DNA of 64,000 nt from Rikenellaceae bacterium. Its GTDB lineage: Bacteria; Bacteroidota; Bacteroidia; Bacteroidales; Rikenellaceae. The translations under genes and the position numbers were made by a program. The notes under the pieces were generated by a model. That model saw only the letters and a list, made by a program, of their open reading frames with translations, did not search any database and had not been told where the DNA came from. Of this stretch, positions 18,828-27,948 are shown one piece after another (position 1 is the first letter of the stretch; every line of letters begins with the position of its first letter). The stretch lies in contig JAGBFQ010000022.1 in the NCBI GenBank assembly GCA_017936385.1, positions 41,373 to 105,372 of the forward strand, given 5' to 3'.

Positions 18828-19294
18828 AAAAACTTCTGATGATACTCTGCACCGTCTTCGCGCTCTGCGCCTGCGGCGACGAAATTATACCCAACGCCAA
18901 CCGAATCGAAGGACAATACGTCGGCGTGTTGCAAACTACATCGCTGACAGACGGCGAGGTTTTCACCGATACGGGGGTGCAATTCTCGCTCTCGACCGCC
19001 TCGGCCACCACCATGACCCTAACAATGCACAACACCCACTTTGTGGCTATGATGCCCCGACTTACGATGCAGGCTGCAGGAATAACCAACCAAATGGTCA
19101 ATTTTGAGCATATTCTTACCGGTCCCGAGGGTGGTATCGTGCCGACCATCGGCGACATCAAGTACCCCAAATACATCATCACCAACCTCACGGGCAAACG
19201 CATCGTGTCGGCCGACAAGGATGGTGCGGGCGCGCTGTCGCTGACCTTCAACTGCCGCGGCTACCTGGTCGAGTACGTGGGAGTTACGAAGTAG
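18824..19294 (+). CDS. Small lipoprotein, possibly calycin-like, partner of the TonB receptor
   Basis: A 156-residue lipoprotein (ALCAC, lipid Cys17) whose ATG overlaps the receptor stop (ATGA), so translation is coupled. The mature part is beta-rich, starting RIEGQYVGVLQT and ending LTFNCRGYLVEYVG, which resembles the calycin-like barrel domain often encoded beside TonB receptors in Bacteroidales. A calycin fold would suit binding of a small hydrophobic ligand at the surface. Assignment rests on pattern and context only. Confidence 0.7.
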   Translation: MKKLLMILCTVFALCACGDEIIPNANRIEGQYVGVLQTTSLTDGEVFTDTGVQFSLSTASATTMTLTMHNTHFVAMMPRLTMQAAGITNQMVNFEHILTGPEGGIVPTIGDIKYPKYIITNLTGKRIVSADKDGAGALSLTFNCRGYLVEYVGVTK

Positions 19295-19356
19295 TCCTGA
19301 CTCTCACGAAATAAAGAGGACATGGAGTGCGTTCTCGTTTTGTCAGATAAATTTTG

Positions 19357-19364
19357 TATATTTG
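19357..19364 (+). promoter_or_regulatory. Probable -7 element before the lipoprotein gene at 19371
   Basis: TATATTTG fits the consensus, but it is only 7 bases before the ATG, so the message would be leaderless or nearly so. A TTTG lies at 19339-19342, with a spacer shorter than usual (14 bp). Confidence 0.4.
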
Positions 19365-19370
19365 TCCGCT

Positions 19371-20105
19371 ATGAAACACTTTGGTAAAATATTTCTGCTG
19401 CTCGGAGTGGCAGCCTGCATGCTCTCGATGAGCAGTTGCGAGGATTTGCGATATGTCCGCGAAGAGGGTTACGTGCTCTATTGGCGCAAAGCCGCACCCG
19501 AAGTGGTCTACAAACGACCCATCAACCTGTCGACCTTTACGGCCTCCATCAAAATCCTCTTCTGGGGCTCCAACCCGACATACAGCGCAACTTACCGCGA
19601 CGAGGCTCGCTATCAGGCTCTGTGTCAAAAGTGGGGCGACACAAGCTACAAGGGCACACGCAAAATCCTGGCCGACCACCCCGACTTGGAGTACACCTCA
19701 ACCGATATGGGTTTCACGGCCATGGACATTTCGATTGACAAGGATGTCAAACGTAACGGCGAAACATACACCGCAGGCACGTCGCTGGCAACACTGGCCG
19801 AAATCTCGTTCACCACGCTGAGAAGATACATCGAAAACGGCTATAAACGTCTCAGCGACGGCGATTATTCGGCAATCACCGAAATCGACGACCAGATGTA
19901 TCTGTACGGCTACGAGAGGGTTACCAAACTTGTGTCGGAACTCACCCCCGAGGATTTGCAGTTGGTGGGTCCCTACGCCCGTATTACATGGCTGTCAAAG
20001 ACCTCCGTCCCGTTGGTCTACAACGTAACCATCACACTGACCGACGAAAATGGCAAACAACACGTCTGCACAACCGAGGTTGACCCGTATAGCAGCGACC
20101 TGTAA
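19371..20105 (+). CDS. Hypothetical lipoprotein
   Basis: A 244-residue lipoprotein (SMSSC, lipid Cys19). I chose the ATG at 19371 because the signal peptide KHFGKIFLLLGVAACML begins there; the frame is open a few codons upstream, over the -7 element. The mature part has a Trp/Tyr-rich start (YVLYWRKAAPEVVYKRP) and a central helical segment, with no motif known to me. It lies 76 bp after the TonB receptor unit and 25 bp before the dsbD-type gene, and may be co-transcribed with the latter. Confidence 0.7.
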   Translation: MKHFGKIFLLLGVAACMLSMSSCEDLRYVREEGYVLYWRKAAPEVVYKRPINLSTFTASIKILFWGSNPTYSATYRDEARYQALCQKWGDTSYKGTRKILADHPDLEYTSTDMGFTAMDISIDKDVKRNGETYTAGTSLATLAEISFTTLRRYIENGYKRLSDGDYSAITEIDDQMYLYGYERVTKLVSELTPEDLQLVGPYARITWLSKTSVPLVYNVTITLTDENGKQHVCTTEVDPYSSDL

Positions 20106-20130
20106 AAGCTTTAATACACCCATTGAAGAT

Positions 20131-22317
20131 ATGAAAAAACACATTATAACACTTTTGTGCTCACTTGTGTGCGGCTTGGCTGCCACGGCACAACCCGCCT
20201 CGCCCGTAAAGTGGTCGAGTAAAGTTGAACGACTCAACGACACGCTCTATCAGTTGGTGTTCGACGCCACCATCGAACGCACGTGGCACATCTACGACTT
20301 GGGACCCTATGACTGCGGTGTCAACCCCACAACCTTCGAATTCACGCCCTCGGGAGGCTACTCTCTGGTTGGTGAACTCACCCCCGACCATACCTCTACG
20401 GTGAAATACGACCCTGCGTTCGATGCCCAAATCGGCTATTGGGAGGGTCGCGTGCGTTTCGTGCAGAAGGTTCGCCCCCACAACAATGTCGACATCGAAG
20501 CCACGGTTGAGTGGATGGCCTGCAACGAGGGTAGTTGTACACCTCCCGAGGACAAGACTTTCAAATTCTCGATTAACGACTTCGTGGCCTCGGAGCGTAC
20601 CACCCCCACCTCGAAGGTCAAACTTCGCAACGAGAGCAAACGCGCGAAAACAGCCCCGGCAAACACGCAAACCTCGACACAAACGCCCGAACCCCAGGCA
20701 GTTAAGGTTGTGGAAGCCATGAAACTTGTTCCCGCAACACCCGTTGAAACAGTTGCCAAGGATGAAAACACCGAACAACTGCCAACCAACGAGCCGAACA
20801 ACGATGAGAACAACGATGAGAACACCGCCACGGGGAGTGTTGTCACTCCCGCTCCGGAGGAGAGTGGTTCGATGTGGGCTGTCATCATCGAGGCGGTGCT
20901 GTGGGGCTTTGCCGCCCTGCTCACCCCGTGTGTGTTCCCGATGGTGCCGATGACCGTGTCGTTCTTCATCAAGGGAAGCGAGAACAAACGTCGCGGAAGA
21001 TTCAAAGCTCTGATGTACGGCGTGTTCATCGTGCTGCTCTATACACTGCCCATTGCAGTGATTATACTTGCCACACGCCTGATTGGCGGCGAAGCCGTTA
21101 CGGCCGATATATTTAACTGGTTGGCAACACATTGGCTGCCTAACTTGGTATTCTTTGTGGTGTTCATGGTATTTGCGGCGTCGTTCTTCGGAGCCTTCGA
21201 AATCACCATGCCCAGCTCGCTGGTCAACAAAGCCGACCGAGGTAGCGAACGAGGTGGACTTGGAGGTCTGTTCTTCATGGCTCTCACGCTGGTGCTGGTG
21301 TCGTTCTCGTGCACAGGCCCTATTGTGGGTACGGTGATTGTCAAATCGACCTCGGGCGAGTTCTGGGAGCCGATTGTAACCATGCTGGCCTTCTCGGTGG
21401 CCTTTGCCCTGCCGTTTACACTGTTGGCTCTCTTCCCGTCGATGATGAGTTCACTGCCCAAAAGCGGCGGCTGGCTCAACTCGGTGAAGGTTGTGCTGGG
21501 TTTCGTCGAGGTGGCTCTCGGTTTCAAGTTCCTCAGCGTAGCCGACCAAACCTACCATTGGGGATTGCTCGACCGTGAGGTCTACCTGGCTATTTGGATT
21601 GTGGTTTTCTCGCTTATGGGATTCTACCTGTTGGGCAAGATTCGTTTCGCCCACGACAGCGAGGTCAAACATGTCGGTGTTGTGCGTCTTGGTTTGGCAA
21701 TTGCCGTGTTCTCGTTTGTGGTCTACATGATTCCCGGTATGTGGGGTGCACCGCTCAAAGCGTTGTCGGGCTACCTGCCACCCATTTCGACTCAGGATTT
21801 TGTGATGGGTAAATACGCCGCGGCCGAGAGCGCAAAACCCGTCGACAACAACATAAAATACTCCGACGTGTTGCACTTACCCCACGGTCTTAACGGCTAC
21901 TTCGACCTTGAGCAGGGCTTGGAAGCCGCACGCCGCGAGGGTAAACCCGTGTTTCTCGACTTCACGGGTCACGGATGCGTCAACTGCCGCGAGATGGAGG
22001 CCCGTGTGTGGAGCGACGCCGAGGTGCTGCGCCGCCTGCGTGAGGACTATATCATCATCGCCCTCTATTCGGACGACAAACTGCCCCTGCCCGAGAGCGA
22101 ATGGCTCACAACCGAGGGTGGCAAAACTCTCAAAAGCATCGGCAAGAAGAACTCCTACATCGTCAACTCGCGCTATGGCGTAAGTTCGCAACCCGCCTAC
22201 CTGCTGCTGGATGCCGAAGGAACTCCCCTCGTACCCGCCAAAGGTTACGACCTTAATATTCAGAACTATATCGATTTTCTGCAAAGCGGAGTCGATGCCT
22301 ACAACGCCCGCCGATGA
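20131..22317 (+). CDS. dsbD: DsbD-family protein-disulfide reductase
   Basis: A 728-residue three-part electron carrier: signal peptide, N-terminal DsbD-alpha domain with its Cys pair (CNEGSC, 131 and 136), a linker rich in Pro, Asn and Glu (about 170-245), eight expected membrane helices with the channel cysteines in LTPCVFP (Cys267) and SCTGPIVG (Cys394), and a C-terminal thioredoxin domain with CVNC (616-619). It moves reducing power from cytoplasmic thioredoxin to envelope proteins. The frame is open from 20050, but the signal peptide starts at 20131. It overlaps the next glycosyltransferase gene by ATGA. Likely clients are the thioredoxin-fold envelope proteins at 14797-15765 and 62833-63753. 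Confidence 0.92.
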   Translation: MKKHIITLLCSLVCGLAATAQPASPVKWSSKVERLNDTLYQLVFDATIERTWHIYDLGPYDCGVNPTTFEFTPSGGYSLVGELTPDHTSTVKYDPAFDAQIGYWEGRVRFVQKVRPHNNVDIEATVEWMACNEGSCTPPEDKTFKFSINDFVASERTTPTSKVKLRNESKRAKTAPANTQTSTQTPEPQAVKVVEAMKLVPATPVETVAKDENTEQLPTNEPNNDENNDENTATGSVVTPAPEESGSMWAVIIEAVLWGFAALLTPCVFPMVPMTVSFFIKGSENKRRGRFKALMYGVFIVLLYTLPIAVIILATRLIGGEAVTADIFNWLATHWLPNLVFFVVFMVFAASFFGAFEITMPSSLVNKADRGSERGGLGGLFFMALTLVLVSFSCTGPIVGTVIVKSTSGEFWEPIVTMLAFSVAFALPFTLLALFPSMMSSLPKSGGWLNSVKVVLGFVEVALGFKFLSVADQTYHWGLLDREVYLAIWIVVFSLMGFYLLGKIRFAHDSEVKHVGVVRLGLAIAVFSFVVYMIPGMWGAPLKALSGYLPPISTQDFVMGKYAAAESAKPVDNNIKYSDVLHLPHGLNGYFDLEQGLEAARREGKPVFLDFTGHGCVNCREMEARVWSDAEVLRRLREDYIIIALYSDDKLPLPESEWLTTEGGKTLKSIGKKNSYIVNSRYGVSSQPAYLLLDAEGTPLVPAKGYDLNIQNYIDFLQSGVDAYNARR

Positions 22318-23453
22318 GTCTGAAAGCAACAATCCTCGGCCCGGCATATCCCTATCGCGGAGGCTTGGCCTCAATCATGGAGACCCTCGCCCGCACGTTC
22401 AGTAAGCGTGGCGACAGAGCCCGCGTGCTGACCTTCACGGTGCAATACCCGAGTCTGCTTTTCCCCGGCAAGAGCCAATACCGCGATGGCGAACCTCCCA
22501 CGGATGTCGACATTACACGCTGTGTGAGCACCGTCAATCCGCTCAATTGGATTAAAGTCGGACAACTCATTCGCCGCGAAGCACCCGACCTGCTGGTGTT
22601 GAAGTATTGGACACCCTTCATGGCACCCTGCTTCGGTACCATTGCCCGCATCGCTCGCGGAAACAAACACACTCGCGTGGTGTGCCAAATCGACAACGTA
22701 GTACCACACGAACACCATTGGTTCGACTCGATGCTGACGCGCTACTTTGTAAATAGCATGGACGGTTTTGTGTATATGTCGCATGAGGTCGGCCGCGAAT
22801 TGGAGCAGTTCACCCGAGGTCAGAAGTGCGTCTATTCGCCCCACCCGATGTTCGAAAATTTCGGTTCGCCCATCCCCCGCAGCGAGGCGTGCAACCGCTT
22901 GGGACTCAATCCCGGAGTGCATTATATGCTATTCTTCGGTTTGGTGCGCGACTACAAGGGGCTGGATATACTGCTTGATGCGTGGGCAAGGTTGAAATCC
23001 ACGGGCGCAACCGAAGGACGACGGCTCATCGTGGCAGGCGAATTCTACACCGACCCGCGACCCTACACCGAACAAATCGAACGCTTGGGACTCAGCGAAG
23101 ATGTGATACTGCACAATTGGTTTGTCCCCGACGAACAGGTACCTCTCTACTTCTCGCTGGCTGATGCGTTGGTACTCCCCTATCGCACCGCCACCCAAAG
23201 CGGAGTGACACAGATAGCCTACAACTTCGATGTGCCGATGATAGCCACCGACGTTGGCGGTCTGGGCGAAATCGTTATCCACGAACGCACGGGCCTGATG
23301 TGCGAACCTTCGGTCGAAGGTGTCGCCGCAGCATTGGAGCGTTTCTGGAACGAAGAGCTACACGACAGCATGGTAGCCGCCATGCCCGAAGAGAAAAAAC
23401 GTTTCAGCTGGGACCACGCCATCGATGCCCTACTCTCCGCCGCTGATATTTAG
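22314..23453 (+). CDS. Family 4 (GT-B) glycosyltransferase
   Basis: A 379-residue cytosolic glycosyltransferase. It begins with the N-terminal Rossmann half (KATILGPAYPYRGGLAS), has the mid-protein GT4 segment LFFGLVRDYKGLDILLDAW, and the donor-binding C-terminal region PYRTATQSGVTQIAYNFD and ATDVGGLGEIV, where the acidic residue is part of the nucleotide-sugar pocket. It probably adds one sugar to an envelope polysaccharide or lipid. Its start overlaps the dsbD stop, so the two are coupled. A structured repeat follows its stop within 10 bases. Confidence 0.88.
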   Translation: MSLKATILGPAYPYRGGLASIMETLARTFSKRGDRARVLTFTVQYPSLLFPGKSQYRDGEPPTDVDITRCVSTVNPLNWIKVGQLIRREAPDLLVLKYWTPFMAPCFGTIARIARGNKHTRVVCQIDNVVPHEHHWFDSMLTRYFVNSMDGFVYMSHEVGRELEQFTRGQKCVYSPHPMFENFGSPIPRSEACNRLGLNPGVHYMLFFGLVRDYKGLDILLDAWARLKSTGATEGRRLIVAGEFYTDPRPYTEQIERLGLSEDVILHNWFVPDEQVPLYFSLADALVLPYRTATQSGVTQIAYNFDVPMIATDVGGLGEIVIHERTGLMCEPSVEGVAAALERFWNEELHDSMVAAMPEEKKRFSWDHAIDALLSAADI

Positions 23454-23462
23454 TGAGGGACC

Positions 23463-23560
23463 GTACTTTTCGAACACTCCTAAAGTTCAAAAAAAACGGA
23501 CGCAGGCCACCAGATTAACTATGGGGTATATCACGCGTGGATATACCCCATAGTTATTTA
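23463..23560 (+). repeat. 3'-structured repeat, copy 1 (degenerate)
   Basis: It starts 10 bases after the glycosyltransferase stop, in the same direction. The first hairpin (from GTACTTTT, 23463) has decayed. The linker is a weak match (CAAAAAAAACGGACGCAGGCC, given here as CAAAAAAAACGG then ACGCAGGCC). The second hairpin is perfect: 17 bp, 23516-23532 with 23540-23556, with TAACTA at the outer end. It may also act as terminator. See the copies at 36601, 37084, 51625 and 63776. Confidence 0.75.
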
Positions 23561-23594
23561 AACACGTGTGACTGATTTAATAAACCACCTTACT

Positions 23595-24308
23595 CTAAAT
23601 CACGAAAGCGATTTGTTTGAAAAGGAATTGTTGGAGGCCATGGTCGGTGTCGATTATGAGGTCGCCATGGGGTGCAACGTTGCGGATGGTGCCACGTAGC
23701 AGGGTACCGTCCGAAAGGCGGAATGTGGACTCAACGTTAAGGCGGAACATGCGTTGGACATATTCGCGGTGCAGGGTGTCGGCTTGGCCCGACTTCAAAA
23801 CCTCGTAACGGCGCCAAAAGTGCTCGACAAAAAGCTCCAAAATATCCTCTCGCGGAAACTCTCGCCCACACTCCAGCGACATTGAGGTTGGGTTTGGGAG
23901 ATTGGGCGCAAATTCGGACTGATTCACATTGATTCCAACGCCGATAATCGAACGCCAGAGATGGTGTCCACCAAGCGAGTTCTCAATCAAAACCCCGACA
24001 AGTTTGCGGTCGCCGACATAGATGTCGTTTGTCCACTTGATTGTGGCGTCAATGCCGTAGTGCGCCAAGGTGTCGACAAGCGCCAAAGCCACACACTCCA
24101 GAAGCGAAAACTGCTCGCTTGCAGGCAACCACACGGGTTCAGCTACAAGACTGAACATCAAGTTCTTGCCTTGTACACTCGACCAACTGTTGCCACGTTG
24201 TCCACGCCCCTCGGTTTGGTAGTCGGCAAGAATGATATCACCGTGCAGGTAGCGCGGGTTGCGAGCCTCGTCGTTTGTCGAGGAGAGAGTGTCGAAACGA
24301 TAAATCAT
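23595..24308 (-). CDS. birA: Biotin--[acetyl-CoA-carboxylase] ligase
   Basis: A 237-residue catalytic-core biotin protein ligase, with no N-terminal DNA-binding domain, so an enzyme rather than a repressor. It makes biotinyl-AMP and biotinylates carboxylase carrier domains. Motifs are STNDEA (substrate loop), GRGQRG at 34-39, the catalytic KWTNDIYV and RKLVGVLIE segment, and GVGINVNQ. The C-terminal subdomain (LLRGTIRNVAPHGDLII) is the usual SH3-like cap. It is convergent with the glycosyltransferase gene. Confidence 0.96.
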   Translation of the reverse strand: MIYRFDTLSSTNDEARNPRYLHGDIILADYQTEGRGQRGNSWSSVQGKNLMFSLVAEPVWLPASEQFSLLECVALALVDTLAHYGIDATIKWTNDIYVGDRKLVGVLIENSLGGHHLWRSIIGVGINVNQSEFAPNLPNPTSMSLECGREFPREDILELFVEHFWRRYEVLKSGQADTLHREYVQRMFRLNVESTFRLSDGTLLRGTIRNVAPHGDLIIDTDHGLQQFLFKQIAFVI

Positions 24309-24400
24309 GCAAGTTGTGGTGATTGATAGTTTTTTGTCATTTGGGGGCGCTGTGTGTTAATATTTTAGCGTGGCCAAAATAAAAACGCATTTCGGAATAG

Positions 24401-24431
24401 CAAAGGTATGATTTTGAGCGAAAAATCACAA
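24401..24431 (-). promoter_or_regulatory. Promoter of birA
   Basis: Minus strand TTG (24429-24431), 20-bp spacer, TACCTTTG (24401-24408). The leader to the ATG at 24308 would be about 85 bases. It overlaps the divergent promoter of the S9 peptidase gene. Confidence 0.6.
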
Positions 24432-24440
24432 TTTGTTTTG

Positions 24441-24448
24441 TAAATTTG
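24441..24448 (+). promoter_or_regulatory. -7 element for the S9 peptidase gene
   Basis: TAAATTTG fits the consensus and lies 22 bases before the ATG at 24470. The nearest TTTG (24413-24416) is 24 bp away, longer than usual. The two divergent promoters overlap, so they may compete. Confidence 0.5.
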
Positions 24449-24469
24449 CAGCCGAAAAAGTGAACAACC

Positions 24470-26623
24470 ATGAAAACACACCCGACTAAGAAACTCCTGA
24501 TTACACTTGCGGTATGCCTTGCCGCAGGTCTTACATCGTGTCGAAATAATATGAAAATCAATATGTTGCCATATCCCGAAACACGCCTCGACACCGTCGT
24601 GGACAACTACTTCGGAGTGGAGGTTGCCGACCCCTACCGATGGTTGGAGGACGACCGCTCGACCGAAACCGCCGAGTGGGTGAGCGCCCAAAACCGTGTG
24701 ACGTTCGACTATCTGAACCAAATCCCGTTCCGCGACGCCGTGCGCCAAAGACTTACCGAACTCTACAACTATCCCAAAGTGGGTATCCCGACCCGCGTGG
24801 GTGAGTGGTGGATGGTGTTCCGCAACGACGGCTTGCAGAACCAATCGGTGTTGTATCGTTGCTCGTCACCCGAAGACGAGGGCGAAGTGCTGCTCGACCC
24901 CAATACTCTGAGCGAAGACGGCACGGTGGCACTGTCGGATGTCAGCTATTCGAAAGATGGCCGTTACATGGCCTATGCGGTGTCGGTTGCTGGTTCGGAT
25001 TGGGTCGAAATACGTCTGCGCGAGGTGGCTACGGGCAAGGACTTGAAGGATGTGATTCGCAATGTCAAGTTTTCGGGTGCTTCGTGGGCCGCAGACTCCA
25101 AGGGATTCTATTACAGTGCTTACGACAAACCACGCAAAGGCGCAGAGTTGAGCGAGTTGAACCGTTTTCAGAAAGTTTACTACCACCGCTTGGGTCAGCC
25201 TCAACGCTACGACCGTCTGGTATATGAGGACAAGGAGCACCCCTTGCGCTACTTCTCGGCCGAGGAGACGTCGGACGGACGCTGGGTGATGGTGTTCGGC
25301 TCGGAGGGAACCTACGGAACGGAGGTGCTGTACCGCAAGGCCGACGACCGCAAGGCTCCGTGGCGAACCCTTTTCGAAGGTTTCGAGTCGGAGTACTCGA
25401 TGATTTATGCCCGTGGCGACATGGCCTATGTGCTGACCAATCAGGACGCTCCCAACTGCCGCCTGGTGGAGGTTGAGTTGGAGTCGGGTGCAATTGTACG
25501 CGACGTTATACCCCACCGCGAAGACGCCCTGTTGGAGAGCGTTTCGGCTGTGGGCGGAGGCTTCGTGGCACGTTACCTCAAGGACGCCTGCTCGAAGGTG
25601 GAACAATGGACCCTGGAGGGTGTCAAAATGCGCGACGTGGCAATCGAGGGTATTGTGTCGGCGGCGGGATTCGACGGCCGCATGAGCGACTCTACGGTCT
25701 ACTACTCGCTGACCGGTTTCACCGCTCCGACGAGCGTATGGGAATTGAACCTCGAAGATGGCACAAGCCGCGAGTTGTTCCCTGCCGAGGTGTGCTACGA
25801 CCCCGATGATTTCGAAACCCACCAAGTGTTCTTCACAAGCAAAGACGGCACCCAAGTGCCTATGTTCATATCGCACCGCAAGGGACTTAAACTCAAAGGA
25901 CAAAACCCCACGTATCTGTATGGCTACGGAGGTTTCAGCATCAACCGCACGCCGAGGTTCGTCCCCGCAGCCATCATGCTCATGGAGCAGGGAGGCGTTC
26001 ACGTCGAGGTGTGCCTGCGCGGAGGTAACGAGTATGGCGAAGAGTGGCACCGCGACGGAATGTTGGAACGCAAGCAGAACGTGTTTGACGACTTCATCTC
26101 GGCCGCCGAGTGGCTCATTGCCGAGGGTTACACCTCACCCGAGAAGTTGGCCATCGCAGGAGGCTCGAACGGAGGTCTGCTCGTGGGTGCGTGCATGACC
26201 CAACGTCCCGAGCTGTTTGCCGTGGCACTGCCTGCCGTAGGAGTGATGGATATGTTGCGCTACCACCTGTTTACCGTAGGCTGGGGCTGGGTAGTGGAGT
26301 ACGGTTCGAGCCAGGATGAGGAGCAGTTCCGCACCATCTACGCCTACTCGCCACTTCACAACATCCGCGACGGAGTGTGCTACCCCGCAACAATGGTCAC
26401 CACGGCCGACCATGATGACCGTGTGGTTCCGGCCCACTCTTTCAAGTTTGCCGCGCGTTTGCAGGCGGCTCAAGGTTGCGAAACCCCCACGCTGATTCGC
26501 ATCGACACCAACGCAGGTCACGGAGCAGGCAAACCTACCTCAAAACGCATTGACGAGGCGGCAGACACCTACTCGTTCCTGCTGTGGAACACCGACAGCG
26601 AGTTCCGACCCATCAAGAAATAA
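24470..26623 (+). CDS. Prolyl oligopeptidase family (S9A) lipoprotein
   Basis: A 717-residue serine peptidase with a lipoprotein signal (LTSC, lipid Cys24), so it acts in the envelope. The N-terminal seven-bladed propeller (start YPETRLDTVVDNYFG, VADPYRWLEDD) filters substrates; the C-terminal alpha/beta-hydrolase domain carries the triad: Ser566 in GGSNGGLL, Asp649 in DHDDRVVP and His684 in NAGHGAGKP. Family members cut short peptides after proline. It is followed by aspartate kinase and an M13 peptidase on the same strand. Confidence 0.95.
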   Translation: MKTHPTKKLLITLAVCLAAGLTSCRNNMKINMLPYPETRLDTVVDNYFGVEVADPYRWLEDDRSTETAEWVSAQNRVTFDYLNQIPFRDAVRQRLTELYNYPKVGIPTRVGEWWMVFRNDGLQNQSVLYRCSSPEDEGEVLLDPNTLSEDGTVALSDVSYSKDGRYMAYAVSVAGSDWVEIRLREVATGKDLKDVIRNVKFSGASWAADSKGFYYSAYDKPRKGAELSELNRFQKVYYHRLGQPQRYDRLVYEDKEHPLRYFSAEETSDGRWVMVFGSEGTYGTEVLYRKADDRKAPWRTLFEGFESEYSMIYARGDMAYVLTNQDAPNCRLVEVELESGAIVRDVIPHREDALLESVSAVGGGFVARYLKDACSKVEQWTLEGVKMRDVAIEGIVSAAGFDGRMSDSTVYYSLTGFTAPTSVWELNLEDGTSRELFPAEVCYDPDDFETHQVFFTSKDGTQVPMFISHRKGLKLKGQNPTYLYGYGGFSINRTPRFVPAAIMLMEQGGVHVEVCLRGGNEYGEEWHRDGMLERKQNVFDDFISAAEWLIAEGYTSPEKLAIAGGSNGGLLVGACMTQRPELFAVALPAVGVMDMLRYHLFTVGWGWVVEYGSSQDEEQFRTIYAYSPLHNIRDGVCYPATMVTTADHDDRVVPAHSFKFAARLQAAQGCETPTLIRIDTNAGHGAGKPTSKRIDEAADTYSFLLWNTDSEFRPIKK

Positions 26624-26657
26624 CCCAAACGAAAATAATTAATCACAAAACCATATT

Positions 26658-27923
26658 ATGAAAGTTTACAAATTTGGAGGCGCATCGGTTCGTTCGGCCG
26701 AGGGTGTGCGCAACCTCAAATACATCATTGAGGACCAGCAAGAGTTGTTTATCATCATCTCGGCCATGGGCAAAACGACCAACGCCCTGGAGGGTGTTCT
26801 CGACCTGTTCTATAAGGGCGACAAACAGGGCTCGCTCAACGCCATCGCCGAGGTAGAGAACTACCACGCAACCATCATGGATGACCTGTTCGGGGCTGGA
26901 GTAGTGCCTGCGGCCGTGCAAGAGCTGTTCGACGCACTGCGCCAAACCGTCAGCGAAGGTGTGCCTGCGGACCGCGAATGGGAGTGCTGGTACGATGCAG
27001 TGGTTAGCTACGGCGAGTTGATTTCGACCTGCATCATCTCGGAGTTCCTGCGTAGCGAGGGCGTTGCCAACAAGTGGATTGATATGCGCCGCACGTTCGT
27101 TACGGACGGCAATTTCAAATATGCAAACGTCGATTTGATTGCCACCAAACGCCTGCTCGATAAGGCCGTAGCCGAGGCCACCGAGAGTATCTACATCGGT
27201 CAGGGCTTTATCGGCGCGACCCACACGGGCGAAACCACCACTCTGGGACGCGAAGGTTCGGACTACTCGGCAGCTGTCGTAGCTTCGGTTATGGGAGCCG
27301 AGAGTTTGGCCATCTGGAAGGACGTGATTGGTGTGCTGAACGCCGACCCCAAGATTTTCTCGGATGCACAATACATTCCCGAGCTGACCTATCTGGACGC
27401 CATCGAATTGGCTTACAGCGGTGCGCAAATCATCCACCCCAAAACCATCAAACCGTTGCAGAACAGCGACATTCCATTGTTCGTTCGTCCCTTCGGCGAC
27501 AAGTTTGCACCCGGCACGGTAATCAAAAACACTATCGACCGTCCGGTTGAGATTCCTATCCGAATCCTCAAACGCAAACAGGTGGTGATGAGCATCCAAC
27601 CCAACGACTTCTCGTTTGTGCTGGAGGAGCGTCTGGCCAAAATTTTCACCCTGCTCGAGGACTACAACATCAAGGTCAACCTGATTGAAACTTCGGCCAT
27701 CAAGATGAGTATCTGCGTGGACGATTCGCGCCACCTGCCCCGCGTTATCGAGGAGTTCAACCGCTACGGATTCACCGTTGCTCACAGCGAAGGCATGGAG
27801 TTGCTCACCATTCGCGGCTACACCGAGGAGTTGCTGGACCGCTACATCCGCAAGGGCGAGGTGATGGTTCAACGTTCGCAGACGCTGTTGCGCATTGTGC
27901 GCCCCGAAGGTTCGGAGTTGTAA
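26658..27923 (+). CDS. Aspartate kinase, monofunctional
   Basis: A 421-residue kinase that makes aspartyl phosphate, the first step to lysine, threonine, methionine and diaminopimelate. It starts with the ATP-binding VYKFGGASV and has TTLGREGSDYSAAVVAS and the kinase end YSGAQIIHPKTIKP. The C-terminal quarter has two ACT-like regulatory segments (PNDFSFVLEERLAKI, KVNLIETSAIKMSI), so feedback by amino acids is expected. Monofunctional and about the normal length. It sits 34 bp behind an S9 peptidase gene and 25 bp before an M13 peptidase gene; linking peptide uptake to aspartate metabolism is a guess. Confidence 0.95.
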   Translation: MKVYKFGGASVRSAEGVRNLKYIIEDQQELFIIISAMGKTTNALEGVLDLFYKGDKQGSLNAIAEVENYHATIMDDLFGAGVVPAAVQELFDALRQTVSEGVPADREWECWYDAVVSYGELISTCIISEFLRSEGVANKWIDMRRTFVTDGNFKYANVDLIATKRLLDKAVAEATESIYIGQGFIGATHTGETTTLGREGSDYSAAVVASVMGAESLAIWKDVIGVLNADPKIFSDAQYIPELTYLDAIELAYSGAQIIHPKTIKPLQNSDIPLFVRPFGDKFAPGTVIKNTIDRPVEIPIRILKRKQVVMSIQPNDFSFVLEERLAKIFTLLEDYNIKVNLIETSAIKMSICVDDSRHLPRVIEEFNRYGFTVAHSEGMELLTIRGYTEELLDRYIRKGEVMVQRSQTLLRIVRPEGSEL

Positions 27924-27948
27924 TTAACGAAACCAAATAACGAAACCT

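Noticed and set aside
20050..20130. N-terminal extension of the DsbD protein
   Set aside because: It overlaps the end of the preceding lipoprotein gene; the signal peptide begins at 20131.
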